From Solimonas thermocellulolyticum (lineage in GTDB: Bacteria; Pseudomonadota; Gammaproteobacteria; Nevskiales; Nevskiaceae), in contig NZ_JBEPIJ010000009.1 of assembly GCF_040327995.1 (NCBI RefSeq), positions 1 to 64,000 on the forward strand: a DNA stretch of 64,000 nt. Direction: 5' to 3'. Each line of letters opens with the position of its first letter. Position 1 is the stretch's first letter. A model generated the notes under the pieces. It had not been told where the DNA came from. It did not search any database and saw only the letters and a list, made by a program, of their open reading frames with translations. The translations under genes were made by a program, and so were the position numbers. Below are positions 18,284-26,214 of the stretch, piece after piece.

Positions 18284-18348
18284 CGACGTGAGAGCTCAGA
18301 CGTGAGACCGGACGGACGAGGCGAAAAGCTGCCGCCTCACGTCTCACG
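18284..18348. repeat. ACGTGAGAC-type inverted repeat in the prpC-acnD junction
   Basis: GACGTGAGAG and CAGACGTGAGAC on the left face CCTCACGTCTCACG on the right, so the RNA can fold into a hairpin between the prpC and acnD reading frames. The same words occur at 35838-35920 and 37231-37310. Confidence 0.7.
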
Positions 18349-18357
18349 CAAGATCGA

Positions 18358-19518
18358 CTACGGCCGGTCCTTCAGCGGCACGAACTTGCGATCCTCCGGT
18401 CCGACGTAGTTCGCGCTCGGGCGGATGATCTTGCCGTCGATGCGCTGCTCGATGATGTGCGCACTCCAACCCGAGGTGCGGGCGATCACGAACAGCGGCG
18501 TGAACATGTCGGTGGGCACGCCCATCATGTGGTAGCTCACCGCGCTGAACCAGTCGAGGTTGGGGAACATCTTCTTGATGTCCCACATCACCGTTTCGAG
18601 GCGCTCGGCGATATCGAACATCTTCATGTTGTTCTGCTCGGCCGAGAGCTGTCGCGCGACCTCTTTGATGACCTTGTTGCGCGGATCGGACACGGTGTAC
18701 ACCGGATGCCCGAAGCCGATGATGACCTCCTTTCTCTCGACCCGCGCGCGGATGTCGGCTTCGGCCTCGTCCGGGTTTTCGTAGCGTTTCTGGATCTCGA
18801 ACGCCACCTCGTTGGCGCCGCCGTGCTTGGGCCCGCGCAGCGCGCCGATGCCGCCGCAGATGGCCGAGTACATGTCCGAGCCGGTACCGGCGATCACGCG
18901 GCAGGTGAAGGTACTGGCGTTGAACTCGTGCTCGGCGTAGAGGATCAGCGAAGTGTGCATCGCGCGCACCCAGCTCTGGCGCGGCTTCTCGCCGTGCAGC
19001 AGGTGCAGGAAGTGGCCGCCGATCGAGTCGTCGTCGGTCTCGACCTCTATACGCTTGCCGTTGTACGCGTAGTGGTACCAGTACAACAGCATCGACCCGA
19101 GCGAGGCCATCAGCTTGTCGGCGATGTCACGCGCACCCGGATGGTTGTGATCCTCCTTCTCCGGCTTGACACAGCCGAGCACGGAGACGCCGGTGCGCAT
19201 CACGTCCATCGGATGCGCCGAGGGCGGCAACTGCTCGAGCGCGGCCTTCACCGCGGCCGGCAGTCCGCGCAAGGCCTTGAGCTTGGCCTTGTAAGCCGAC
19301 AGCTCGGCGACGTTCGGCAGCTTGCCATGCACCAAAAGGTAGGCGATCTCCTCGAACTCGCAGCTCGTCGCCACGTCGAGAATGTCATAACCGCGATAAT
19401 GCAGATCGTTGCCGGAACGGCCCACGGTGCACAGCGCGGTATTGCCTGCGGCGGTACCGGACAGCGCGACCGACTTCTTGGGCTTGAATCCAGCGGCGGC
19501 GGGAGTCGCTTCGCTCAT
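18358..19518 (-). CDS. prpC: 2-methylcitrate synthase PrpC
   Basis: A 386-residue citrate-synthase-fold enzyme that condenses propionyl-CoA with oxaloacetate. EHEFNASTF, GPKHGGAN (His232) and GFGHPVY (His271) hold the expected active-site residues, and SGWSAHIIEQ plus IIRPSANYVG close the protein as in PrpC enzymes. AGGAGA precedes the ATG. It lies between prpB and acnD on the same strand; the neighbours settle methylcitrate over citrate synthase. Confidence 0.95.
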   Translation of the reverse strand: MSEATPAAAGFKPKKSVALSGTAAGNTALCTVGRSGNDLHYRGYDILDVATSCEFEEIAYLLVHGKLPNVAELSAYKAKLKALRGLPAAVKAALEQLPPSAHPMDVMRTGVSVLGCVKPEKEDHNHPGARDIADKLMASLGSMLLYWYHYAYNGKRIEVETDDDSIGGHFLHLLHGEKPRQSWVRAMHTSLILYAEHEFNASTFTCRVIAGTGSDMYSAICGGIGALRGPKHGGANEVAFEIQKRYENPDEAEADIRARVERKEVIIGFGHPVYTVSDPRNKVIKEVARQLSAEQNNMKMFDIAERLETVMWDIKKMFPNLDWFSAVSYHMMGVPTDMFTPLFVIARTSGWSAHIIEQRIDGKIIRPSANYVGPEDRKFVPLKDRP

Positions 19519-19559
19519 GATCTCTCCTGGGGACGGTTCTGGTCGGGACGGGATGGGGC

Positions 19560-20450
19560 CTACTGCTTCTTGGCCGCAAACAATGCGTCGAGCTTGCTTT
19601 CGAACGCGTGATAACCGATACGGTCGTAGAGTTCGGCGCGGGTCTGCATCAACTCGATGACCTCCTTCTGATGACCCTTCGCGCGGATGGAAGTGTAGAC
19701 CGCTTCCGCGGCCTTGTTCGCGGCACGGAACGCCGATAACGGAAACAATTGGATGGCGACACCGACGCTCGCGAGCTCCTCGCGCGTGAACAAGGGCGTG
19801 GCGCCGAATTCGGTGATGTTGGCGAGCACCGGCACCTTGACTGCGTCGACGAAGCGCTTGTACGTGGACAGATCGTGCGCGGCCTCGGCGAAGATACCGT
19901 CGGCACCGGCCTCCACGCAGGCCACGGCGCGCTCGATCGCCGCGTCGACGCCTTCGGCCTGGATCGCATCGGTGCGCGCGATCAAAAAGAAGTCGGGATC
20001 GGTCTTGGCATCGGCCGCCGCCTTGACGCGATCCACCATCTCCGCCTTGGACACGATCTCCTTGCCCGGGCGGTGGCCACACCGCTTGGCGCCGACCTGG
20101 TCCTCGATATGGCAGGCCGCCGCACCCGCCTTGATCAGCGACTTGATGGTACGCGCGATGTTGAATGCACTCGGGCCGAAACCGGTGTCGATGTCGACCA
20201 ACAGCGGCAGATCGCAGACATCGGTGATGCGACGCGTGTCGACGAGCACGTCGTCCATCGTGTTGATGCCCAAGTCGGGCAGCCCCAACGAACCCGCAGC
20301 AACGCCGCCACCGGACAGGTAGATCGCCCGAAAGCCGGCGCGCTGGGCCAGCAGCGCATGGTTGGCGTTGATCGCGCCGATCACCTGCAGCGGCTTCTCG
20401 GCGGCCAGGGCCGCGCGAAAGCGCGCGCCGGCGGAGGATGCACTGCTCAT
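19560..20450 (-). CDS. prpB: 2-methylisocitrate lyase PrpB
   Basis: A 296-residue isocitrate-lyase-superfamily enzyme that splits 2-methylisocitrate into pyruvate and succinate. The active-site motif KRCGH contains Cys124, and PLLVDIDTGFG and CHIEDQ supply the metal site. It is the first gene of the prpB-prpC-acnD-prpF run, with GGAG before the ATG. A 123-base region full of inverted repeats separates it from the divergent HTH-citrate synthase gene. Confidence 0.95.
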   Translation of the reverse strand: MSSASSAGARFRAALAAEKPLQVIGAINANHALLAQRAGFRAIYLSGGGVAAGSLGLPDLGINTMDDVLVDTRRITDVCDLPLLVDIDTGFGPSAFNIARTIKSLIKAGAAACHIEDQVGAKRCGHRPGKEIVSKAEMVDRVKAAADAKTDPDFFLIARTDAIQAEGVDAAIERAVACVEAGADGIFAEAAHDLSTYKRFVDAVKVPVLANITEFGATPLFTREELASVGVAIQLFPLSAFRAANKAAEAVYTSIRAKGHQKEVIELMQTRAELYDRIGYHAFESKLDALFAAKKQ

Positions 20451-20471
20451 CTGGGGTCTCCTGGATACCGT

Positions 20472-20492
20472 GCTGCGGCAGCGTGCCGCAGC
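20472..20492. promoter_or_regulatory. Perfect inverted repeat upstream of prpB
   Basis: GCTGCGGCA-GCG-TGCCGCAGC has nine-base arms and a three-base centre. It lies 22 bases before the prpB start on the minus strand, so it could be an operator or a hairpin in the 5' leader. Confidence 0.5.
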
Positions 20493-20531
20493 GTCCTGTC
20501 GAATGTCGCTACTGTGGCATTCCGGTATCTA

Positions 20532-20558
20532 TTGATCAATCTTGATTGCGAAGATCAA
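20532..20558. promoter_or_regulatory. Cluster of TTGAT/ATCAA half-sites before the HTH-citrate synthase gene
   Basis: ATTGATCAAT at 20531-20540 is a perfect palindrome. TTGAT at 20542 and ATCAA at 20554 form a second, wider pair. The four half-sites end 15 bases before the start codon, as expected for an autoregulated or shared operator. Confidence 0.45.
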
Positions 20559-20573
20559 CATATCTGGCGCAAG

Positions 20574-21869
20574 ATGGCGTTCATGCCGACACCGACCCGT
20601 GCCAGCGACTACATCGGCGCCGACGAGGCCGCCGCGCTTCTCGGCGTGACCCGCTCGACGCTGTATGCCTACGTCAGCCGTGGCCACATCCACTCGCGGG
20701 CCGGCGACGAGCCGCGCAAGCGGCTGTACCGCGTCCAGGACATCGAGCGCCTGATCGAACGCCGCGCCGTCGGACGCAGCGCCGCGCAGGGCGCCGCGCA
20801 CAGCCTCGCCTGGGGACTGCCAGTGCTCGAAACCCGCGTTTCGCTGATCCGCCCCGAAGGGCATTACTACCGCGGCCGCGCCGTCGCCGAGCTGGTCGAA
20901 CAGGGGCTGGGGCTGGAAGACGTTGCGCGGCTGCTGTGGGACTGCGACGAGGACGATCCCTTTGCCCTGCCGCCAGCGTCGGCGTGGCCACCCGCGGTGC
21001 GCGCGCTGCTGCGCGATCCGCGGCTGCCGGCGCTCGAACGCACCGCCGCCGCCCTGCCGCTGCTGTCATCGACGTCGGTGCGCGATCTCTCGCCGGATCC
21101 GCGCCGACGTCGCGAAAGCGCCGCCCAGCTCTTGCGCCAGACCACGGCGCTGCTCGCCGGTGTCGCGCCAGACCGGCGGCCCGCCCACGAGGTGCTCGCG
21201 CACGGCTGGCGCCCAGGCGACGCCAGCCTGCCCGAACTGGTGCGCACGGCGCTGGTGCTGTGCGCCGACCACGAGCTCAACGCCTCGGCCTTCGCGGCGC
21301 GCGTGGTGGCCTCGACCGGCGCCAGCCTGACCGGCGCGGTCGCCGCAGGCCTCGCCGCCCTGCTCGGCCCGGCGCACGGCGGCGCCACCGCACGCGCCTA
21401 CGACTTCATCCAGGACGCCCTGCGTGCCGAATCGCCGCAGCGCCATGTCCTCGCCCGACTGCAACGCGGCGAGGCGCTTCCGACCTTCGGCCACCCGCTC
21501 TACCCTTCGGGCGATCCGCGCGCGCGCCTGCTGCTCGCCAAGCTCGACGCGGTGCGCCCGCGCCCGCCGCGACTGGCGCGCATCCGCCAGCTGCTCGATG
21601 CCGCCGAGGAGGCCAGCGGCCAAGCGCCGAGCACGGACTTCGCGCTGGCCGCGCTCGCCGACGTCTACGAACTCGGCGCGCAGGCCGCGCTGATCCTGTT
21701 CGCCGCCGGCCGTGTCGCCGGCTGGATCGCGCACGCGCTGGAACAGCAAGCCGGCGGCGGCCTGATCCGGCCACGCGCCAGCTACGTCGGCATCGCGCCG
21801 GCGCCGCGGCTCGAGGAGATCGAGCCTCAGTCTCCGCGCCGCCGCGGTGGACTCAGGCCACAGCCTTGA
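20574..21869 (+). CDS. Helix-turn-helix/citrate synthase fusion protein, divergent from the prp operon
   Basis: A 431-residue fusion. Residues of about 11-60 form an excisionase/MerR-type helix-turn-helix (DEAAALLGVTRSTLYAYVSR, then KRLYRVQDIERLI). The remainder is a citrate-synthase fold: HELNASAFAARVV, GPAHGG with His268, FGHPLYP with His307, and a C-terminal IRPRASYVG. Both histidines of citrate synthases are kept, so it may still bind or turn over substrate. Divergence from prpBC-acnD-prpF and absence of any PrpR or GntR gene suggest it controls the methylcitrate cycle; that is inference. ATG choice lies between 20574 and 20583. Its 3' end overlaps the opposing monooxygenase gene by 17 bases. 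Confidence 0.8.
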   Translation: MAFMPTPTRASDYIGADEAAALLGVTRSTLYAYVSRGHIHSRAGDEPRKRLYRVQDIERLIERRAVGRSAAQGAAHSLAWGLPVLETRVSLIRPEGHYYRGRAVAELVEQGLGLEDVARLLWDCDEDDPFALPPASAWPPAVRALLRDPRLPALERTAAALPLLSSTSVRDLSPDPRRRRESAAQLLRQTTALLAGVAPDRRPAHEVLAHGWRPGDASLPELVRTALVLCADHELNASAFAARVVASTGASLTGAVAAGLAALLGPAHGGATARAYDFIQDALRAESPQRHVLARLQRGEALPTFGHPLYPSGDPRARLLLAKLDAVRPRPPRLARIRQLLDAAEEASGQAPSTDFALAALADVYELGAQAALILFAAGRVAGWIAHALEQQAGGGLIRPRASYVGIAPAPRLEEIEPQSPRRRGGLRPQP

Positions 21870-23346
21870 ACGGCGCCGGTGCCGACACACGCGCCGGCGT
21901 GAACTCCAGGTACGGATCCTCGATCGGCGCGTCGAGCAGCATGCGCTTGTCGCGGCCATAGTGGTGCAGCACGCGCCACGGCACCGCCTTGCCCTGGCGT
22001 GGCAGCGCATCGGCGGCGCGGCGCACGTATCCGGACATCAGCGATCCGAGGATGGTCTGATCGGACTCCATCATCTCGGCCGGCGCCCGCGGCGTCACCA
22101 CGGCATAGCCCTTGGCGTCCATGTGCTGGAGCAGTCGGCAGACGTACTTACAGGCAATGTCCGCCTTGAGCGTCCACGGTGCATTGGTGTATCCGACGAT
22201 GAAGGCGAGGTTGGGCACGTTCTGCAGCATCACCGCTTTGTAGGTCATGACGCTGCTGGGCGGCGCCACGTGTCCGTCGATGCTGACTTCAGCGCCGCCG
22301 AACAACTGGACCTGCAGGCCGGTGGCGGTGACGATGATGTCGGCGTCCAGATGCCTGCCCGATTTCAGCTCGATGCCGGTCTCGGTGAAGGTCTCGATGT
22401 GATCGGTGACCACCTCGACCCGGCCTTTACGGATCTCGGTGAACAGGTCCGCGTCCGGCACCGCGCACAGGCGCTCTTGCCAGGGCATGTAGCGCGGCGT
22501 GAAGTGCGACATGTCGTAACCGTCGCCGAGTTGCTTGTGGACGTGCCGGATCAGCAGGCGGCGCATGAGCCGCGGCCAACGCATCGAGGCGAGATACAGC
22601 GCACGCTGGATCAGGATGTTGCGCTTGCGCGCGAGCGCGAACACCCATGCCTGCGGCAGCACCCGCTTGAGCATCGCCGAGACGCGGTCCCAGTTCGGAA
22701 TCGAGAGAATGTAACTCGGCGAGCGCTGCAGCATGGTCACGTGACCGGCGCCGCCCATCGCCAGCGCGGGCACCAGGGTCACCGCGGTCGCGCCGCTGCC
22801 GATGACGACGACCTTCTTGCCCCGATAGTCCAGGCGCTCGGGCCAGTGCTGGGGATGGATGCGCAGCCCCTTGAAGCGCTCCTCCCCGGGAAAGCGCGGC
22901 AGATAACCCTGATCGTAGTTGTAGTAGCCGGTGGCGCCGATCAGCATCCTGGCGTAGAACACGCGGGTTTCGCCGCTGGCCTCGTGCAGCGCGCGCACCG
23001 TCCAGCGCTGCTCCTGGCTCGACCATGCGGCATGCGTCATCTTCAGGCCGAACTCGATTCTCTCGTCGACACCGTACTCGCGCGCCGTGTCGGCGATGTA
23101 CTGGCGAATCACCGGGCCGTCGCCCATCACCTTCAGGCCCCGCCACGGGCGGAACTCGAACCCGAAGCAGAGCATGTCCGTGTCGGAGCGAATCCCGGGA
23201 TAGCGGAACAGATCCCAGGTTCCGCCGATCGCGTTGCGGCGCTCGATGATGCCGACCTTCTTGTCCGGGCACTCGCGCGCCAGATGACAGGCGGCGCCGA
23301 TGCCGGACAGGCCGGCGCCCACGATCAGGACGTCGTACTGCGTCAT
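21853..23346 (-). CDS. FAD-dependent Baeyer-Villiger-type monooxygenase (EthA-like)
   Basis: A 497-residue flavoprotein monooxygenase. GAGLSGIGAA near the N-terminus binds FAD, GSGATAVTL binds NADPH, and FKGLRIHPQHWP (residues 158-169) fits the Baeyer-Villiger signature FxGxxxHxxxW. Length and overall pattern match EthA-type enzymes, which oxidise ketones or sulfur compounds; the substrate here is unknown. It stands alone on the minus strand with 174 gene-free bases before the peroxidase gene, and converges with the HTH-citrate synthase gene, sharing 17 bases. Confidence 0.87.
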   Translation of the reverse strand: MTQYDVLIVGAGLSGIGAACHLARECPDKKVGIIERRNAIGGTWDLFRYPGIRSDTDMLCFGFEFRPWRGLKVMGDGPVIRQYIADTAREYGVDERIEFGLKMTHAAWSSQEQRWTVRALHEASGETRVFYARMLIGATGYYNYDQGYLPRFPGEERFKGLRIHPQHWPERLDYRGKKVVVIGSGATAVTLVPALAMGGAGHVTMLQRSPSYILSIPNWDRVSAMLKRVLPQAWVFALARKRNILIQRALYLASMRWPRLMRRLLIRHVHKQLGDGYDMSHFTPRYMPWQERLCAVPDADLFTEIRKGRVEVVTDHIETFTETGIELKSGRHLDADIIVTATGLQVQLFGGAEVSIDGHVAPPSSVMTYKAVMLQNVPNLAFIVGYTNAPWTLKADIACKYVCRLLQHMDAKGYAVVTPRAPAEMMESDQTILGSLMSGYVRRAADALPRQGKAVPWRVLHHYGRDKRMLLDAPIEDPYLEFTPARVSAPAPFKAVA

Positions 23347-23520
23347 CTGCGGTCTCCTTCCGATCGCTGCCGCTTCATCGGCGGCGATGGTCGGCGACGG
23401 CGGCGCAGGTACGCCATACCCGATCGGGTGGTTCGGCCCCGACGACGCTCCGGCGGCCGCGGCGCAGTGCCAACCGTGCGCGTTCGCACCGCACCGGGGA
23501 GCGGCGAAGGCCTCGCAGGA

Positions 23521-24066
23521 TTAAGACTTTGCCAGCTCCTCGTCCAGCACCGCGCGCAGCGCCGGATCGTCCGGCTTGGTGTCGGGCGAGAAGCGTGCAA
23601 CGACGCTGCCGTTGCGGCCGATCACGAACTTCTCGAAGTTCCACAACACCTCCGGCGCCGGGTTGGGGGTGATGCCGTAGCCCTCGAGGTTCTTGCGCAT
23701 GCCCTCGGCATTGCGCGTCTGGGGCTGCGCCCGGGTGAGTATCGCGTACAGGGGATGCTTGTCGGCGCCGGTCACCTTGATCTTGGAGAACATCGGAAAA
23801 CTCACGTCGTACTGCGTCTTGCAGAAGCTCGCGATCTCGGCCTCACTGCCCGGCTCCTGGCCCATGAAATCATTGGCCGGAAAGCCCAGCACCTCCAGCC
23901 CCGCATCGCGCTTCTCGCGGTAGAGCTTTTCCAGTCCCTCGTACTGCGGCGTCAGTCCGCACTTGGAGGCGACGTTGACGACCAGCAGCACCTTGCCCTT
24001 GAAATCGGCCAGAGACGCCGGCCGGCCATCGATGCGCTTGAGCGCGATGTCGTGTAACTCACTCAC
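23521..24066 (-). CDS. Glutathione peroxidase family protein
   Basis: A 181-residue thiol peroxidase of the glutathione-peroxidase family. The peroxidatic cysteine is Cys36 in VASKCGLT. GFPANDF and WNFEKFVI supply the Gln/Trp-region motifs, and Cys in SFCKTQYDV may act as the resolving residue. Such cysteine enzymes usually reduce hydroperoxides with thioredoxin. The start has no strong ribosome-binding site. It lies 15 bases from the small membrane-protein gene, so the two may be cotranscribed. Confidence 0.92.
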   Translation of the reverse strand: MSELHDIALKRIDGRPASLADFKGKVLLVVNVASKCGLTPQYEGLEKLYREKRDAGLEVLGFPANDFMGQEPGSEAEIASFCKTQYDVSFPMFSKIKVTGADKHPLYAILTRAQPQTRNAEGMRKNLEGYGITPNPAPEVLWNFEKFVIGRNGSVVARFSPDTKPDDPALRAVLDEELAKS

Positions 24067-24081
24067 GGTCTTGCTCCTCGT

Positions 24082-24336
24082 TCAGGTCTTTTTCTTGATC
24101 AACCGATACAGCACCAACAGCACCACCGCGCCGCCGGTCGCGACGAGGATGCCCTGCAGCGTGAAGCCATCGAAGCGGGCGATGCCGAGCTGCGTGCCGA
24201 TCCAGCCGCCGACGAAGGCGCCGGCGATGCCGAGCACGATGGTGACGATGAGGCCGCCGGGGTCCTTACCCGGCATCAACGCCTTGGCCAAGACGCCGGC
24301 GATCAAGCCCAGCACGATCCACGAGATGATGCCCAT
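24082..24336 (-). CDS. GlsB/YeaQ/YmgE family small membrane protein
   Basis: An 84-residue hydrophobic protein with three predicted membrane segments and the family motifs GIISWIVLGLIAG and PGGLIVTIVLGI-GA-VGGW. The family is linked to stress responses and acts in the inner membrane; the molecular role is unknown. GGAGTGG precedes the ATG at 24336, which is preferred over an upstream in-frame start at 24366. It is followed closely by the glutathione peroxidase gene. Confidence 0.88.
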   Translation of the reverse strand: MGIISWIVLGLIAGVLAKALMPGKDPGGLIVTIVLGIAGAFVGGWIGTQLGIARFDGFTLQGILVATGGAVVLLVLYRLIKKKT

Positions 24337-24414
24337 GACCACTCCTGAGTCCGCATGCGCCGTCATCCGGCGATGTGTGGACCTTAGCGCAAATTGCGTG
24401 AGGATGCGCCCACG

Positions 24415-24446
24415 AAAAAGGGCGCGGAGAAGCGTCCGCGCCCTTT
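24415..24446 (-). terminator. Rho-independent terminator after etfA
   Basis: AAAGGGCGCGGA and TCCGCGCCCTTT pair over twelve bases around GAAGCG. On the minus strand the stem is followed by a run of five T. It ends the ETF operon just beyond the etfA stop codon. Confidence 0.9.
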
Positions 24447-24469
24447 GACTGACCGGGCTCGGGGAGCGA

Positions 24470-25405
24470 TCAGAGCTTGTTCGTCAGCTCCGGCACCACC
24501 TGGAACAGGTCGCCGACCAGGCCGATGTCGGCCACCTCGAAGATCGGTGCCTCCGGGTCCTTGTTGATTGCGACGATGGTGCGCGCATCCTTGATGCCGG
24601 CCAGATGCTGGATCGCACCGGAGATGCCGATCGCGAAATACAGCTCCGGCGCGATGATCTTGCCGGTCTGGCCGACCTGCATGTCGTTGGGCACGTAACC
24701 GGAGTCCACGGCCGCACGCGAAGCGCCGACACCGGCACCGATCTTGTCGGCGAAATCGAAGATCAACTTGAAGTTCTCGGCCGAGCCCAGCGCGCGGCCA
24801 CCGGAGACCACGCGCGCCGCCGACTGCAGATCCGGGCGCTCCGACTTCTGCGCCTCGAGCTTCACGTAGCGCGTGTGCGCGGGCAACGCCGCGCTCACGC
24901 TGACGGTCTCGACGCCGGCCGAGCCGCCGGTGCCCACGGCCTGGAACGACGCCAGCCGCACCGTGGCGACCACGATGCCGGCCGGGGCCTCGACCGTGGT
25001 GATCGCGTTGCCGGCGTAGATCGGACGATCGAAACGGTGCGGACCGTGCACCGCCATGACATCGCTGACCTGCTGTACGTCGAGCTTGGCGGCGATGCGG
25101 GGCGCGAGGTCCTTGCCGAAGGTCGTGCCCGGCACGAAGACATGCGTGTAACCATTCTTGGCCAATTCGACGATCTGCGGCGCCAGCACCGCGGCCACCG
25201 GATGGGCGTTGGCGGCGTTGTTGACCGCCAGCACCTTGCTCACGCCATCGAGCTTGGCCGCCTGTTCGGCCACGGCGGCGGCATCTGCCGCCAGGACCGC
25301 GACGTGAATCTCGCCGCCCACGCCCTTGGCCGCGGCCACGGTCTTGGCGACACCGCCGTTGAGCTTGCCCTCGGCATGCTCGGCAACGATCAGAATCTTG
25401 CTCAT
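24470..25405 (-). CDS. etfA: Electron transfer flavoprotein alpha subunit EtfA
   Basis: A 311-residue ETF alpha subunit. The start SKILIVAEHAEGKL and the C-terminal FAD-binding signature LYFAIGISGAIQHLAGI are typical, as are GGRALG and DSGYVPND. With EtfB it accepts electrons from acyl-CoA dehydrogenases such as the two in this window and passes them to ETF-QO. It lies 24 bases downstream of etfB and is followed by a strong terminator. Confidence 0.96.
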   Translation of the reverse strand: MSKILIVAEHAEGKLNGGVAKTVAAAKGVGGEIHVAVLAADAAAVAEQAAKLDGVSKVLAVNNAANAHPVAAVLAPQIVELAKNGYTHVFVPGTTFGKDLAPRIAAKLDVQQVSDVMAVHGPHRFDRPIYAGNAITTVEAPAGIVVATVRLASFQAVGTGGSAGVETVSVSAALPAHTRYVKLEAQKSERPDLQSAARVVSGGRALGSAENFKLIFDFADKIGAGVGASRAAVDSGYVPNDMQVGQTGKIIAPELYFAIGISGAIQHLAGIKDARTIVAINKDPEAPIFEVADIGLVGDLFQVVPELTNKL

Positions 25406-25429
25406 GTCTGGTCTGTCCTCGATGTGCGT

Positions 25430-26176
25430 TTACAGCAGGCCCTTGCTCTTGAGAGCCTCGACGAGCTCGTCGGTGGTCTTGACCATGATGCCCTTGGAAC
25501 GCGCTGGCGGCGGCACGGTCTTGATTGTCTTCAGGCCCGCGGCCGGGGTGACGCCCAGATCGGCGAAGCTCACCGTCTCGATCGGCTTCTTCTTGGCCTT
25601 CATGATGTCCGGCAGCTTGAGATAACGCGGCTCGTTGAGGCGCAGGTCGGTGGTGATCACCGCCGGCAGATCCACTTCCAGCGTCTCTAAGCCGGCATCG
25701 ACTTCACGCGTGACCGTAGCCTTGTCACCCTCGATCTCGACCTTGGACGCGAACGTCGCCTGCGCGATGTCGAGCAGCGCGGCGACCATCTGACCCGTCT
25801 GGTTGGCGTCGTCATCGATCGCCTGCTTGCCGGCGAGGAACAACTTGGCGCCCTCCTTCTTGAGTACCGCGGCGAAGGCCTTGGCGGCGGTCAGCGGCTG
25901 CACCTCGCCCTCTTCTTTGATGTGGATCGCACGATCGGCGCCGAAGGCCAGCGCGGTACGCAGCGTCTCTTCGTTCTTCGCGCCGCCGATGGTCACGGCG
26001 ACGATTTCGGTCACCTTGCCCTTCTCCTTCAGACGTACCGCTTCTTCCATCGCGATTTCATCGAAGGGGTTCATCGAGTGCTTGACGCCATCGGTGACCA
26101 CACCGCTGCCGTCGGACTTCACCTGGATGCGGACGTTGTAGTCCACGACGCGCTTGACGCTGACGAGTGCCTTCAT
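25430..26176 (-). CDS. etfB: Electron transfer flavoprotein beta subunit EtfB
   Basis: A 248-residue ETF beta subunit with the usual start MKALVSVKRVVDYNVRI, KHSMNPFDEIAMEEAVRLKE and VDLPAVITTDLRLNEPRY, the last matching the ETF beta signature region. It binds AMP and forms the heterodimer with EtfA. The start at 26176 gives the family length. It lies 38 bases downstream of the ETF-QO gene, so all three are probably cotranscribed. Confidence 0.96.
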   Translation of the reverse strand: MKALVSVKRVVDYNVRIQVKSDGSGVVTDGVKHSMNPFDEIAMEEAVRLKEKGKVTEIVAVTIGGAKNEETLRTALAFGADRAIHIKEEGEVQPLTAAKAFAAVLKKEGAKLFLAGKQAIDDDANQTGQMVAALLDIAQATFASKVEIEGDKATVTREVDAGLETLEVDLPAVITTDLRLNEPRYLKLPDIMKAKKKPIETVSFADLGVTPAAGLKTIKTVPPPARSKGIMVKTTDELVEALKSKGLL

Positions 26177-26214
26177 CGTTCTTCCTGTCTGGGAACTGGG
26201 AACTAAACTGCCTC

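Noticed and set aside
23347..23520. Small frames between the monooxygenase and peroxidase genes
   Set aside because: No start site, motif or conservation signal; treated as intergenic.
21847..24057. A 736-codon plus-strand frame across the monooxygenase and peroxidase genes
   Set aside because: Both minus-strand genes have full catalytic motifs; the antisense product is His/Arg-rich without domains.
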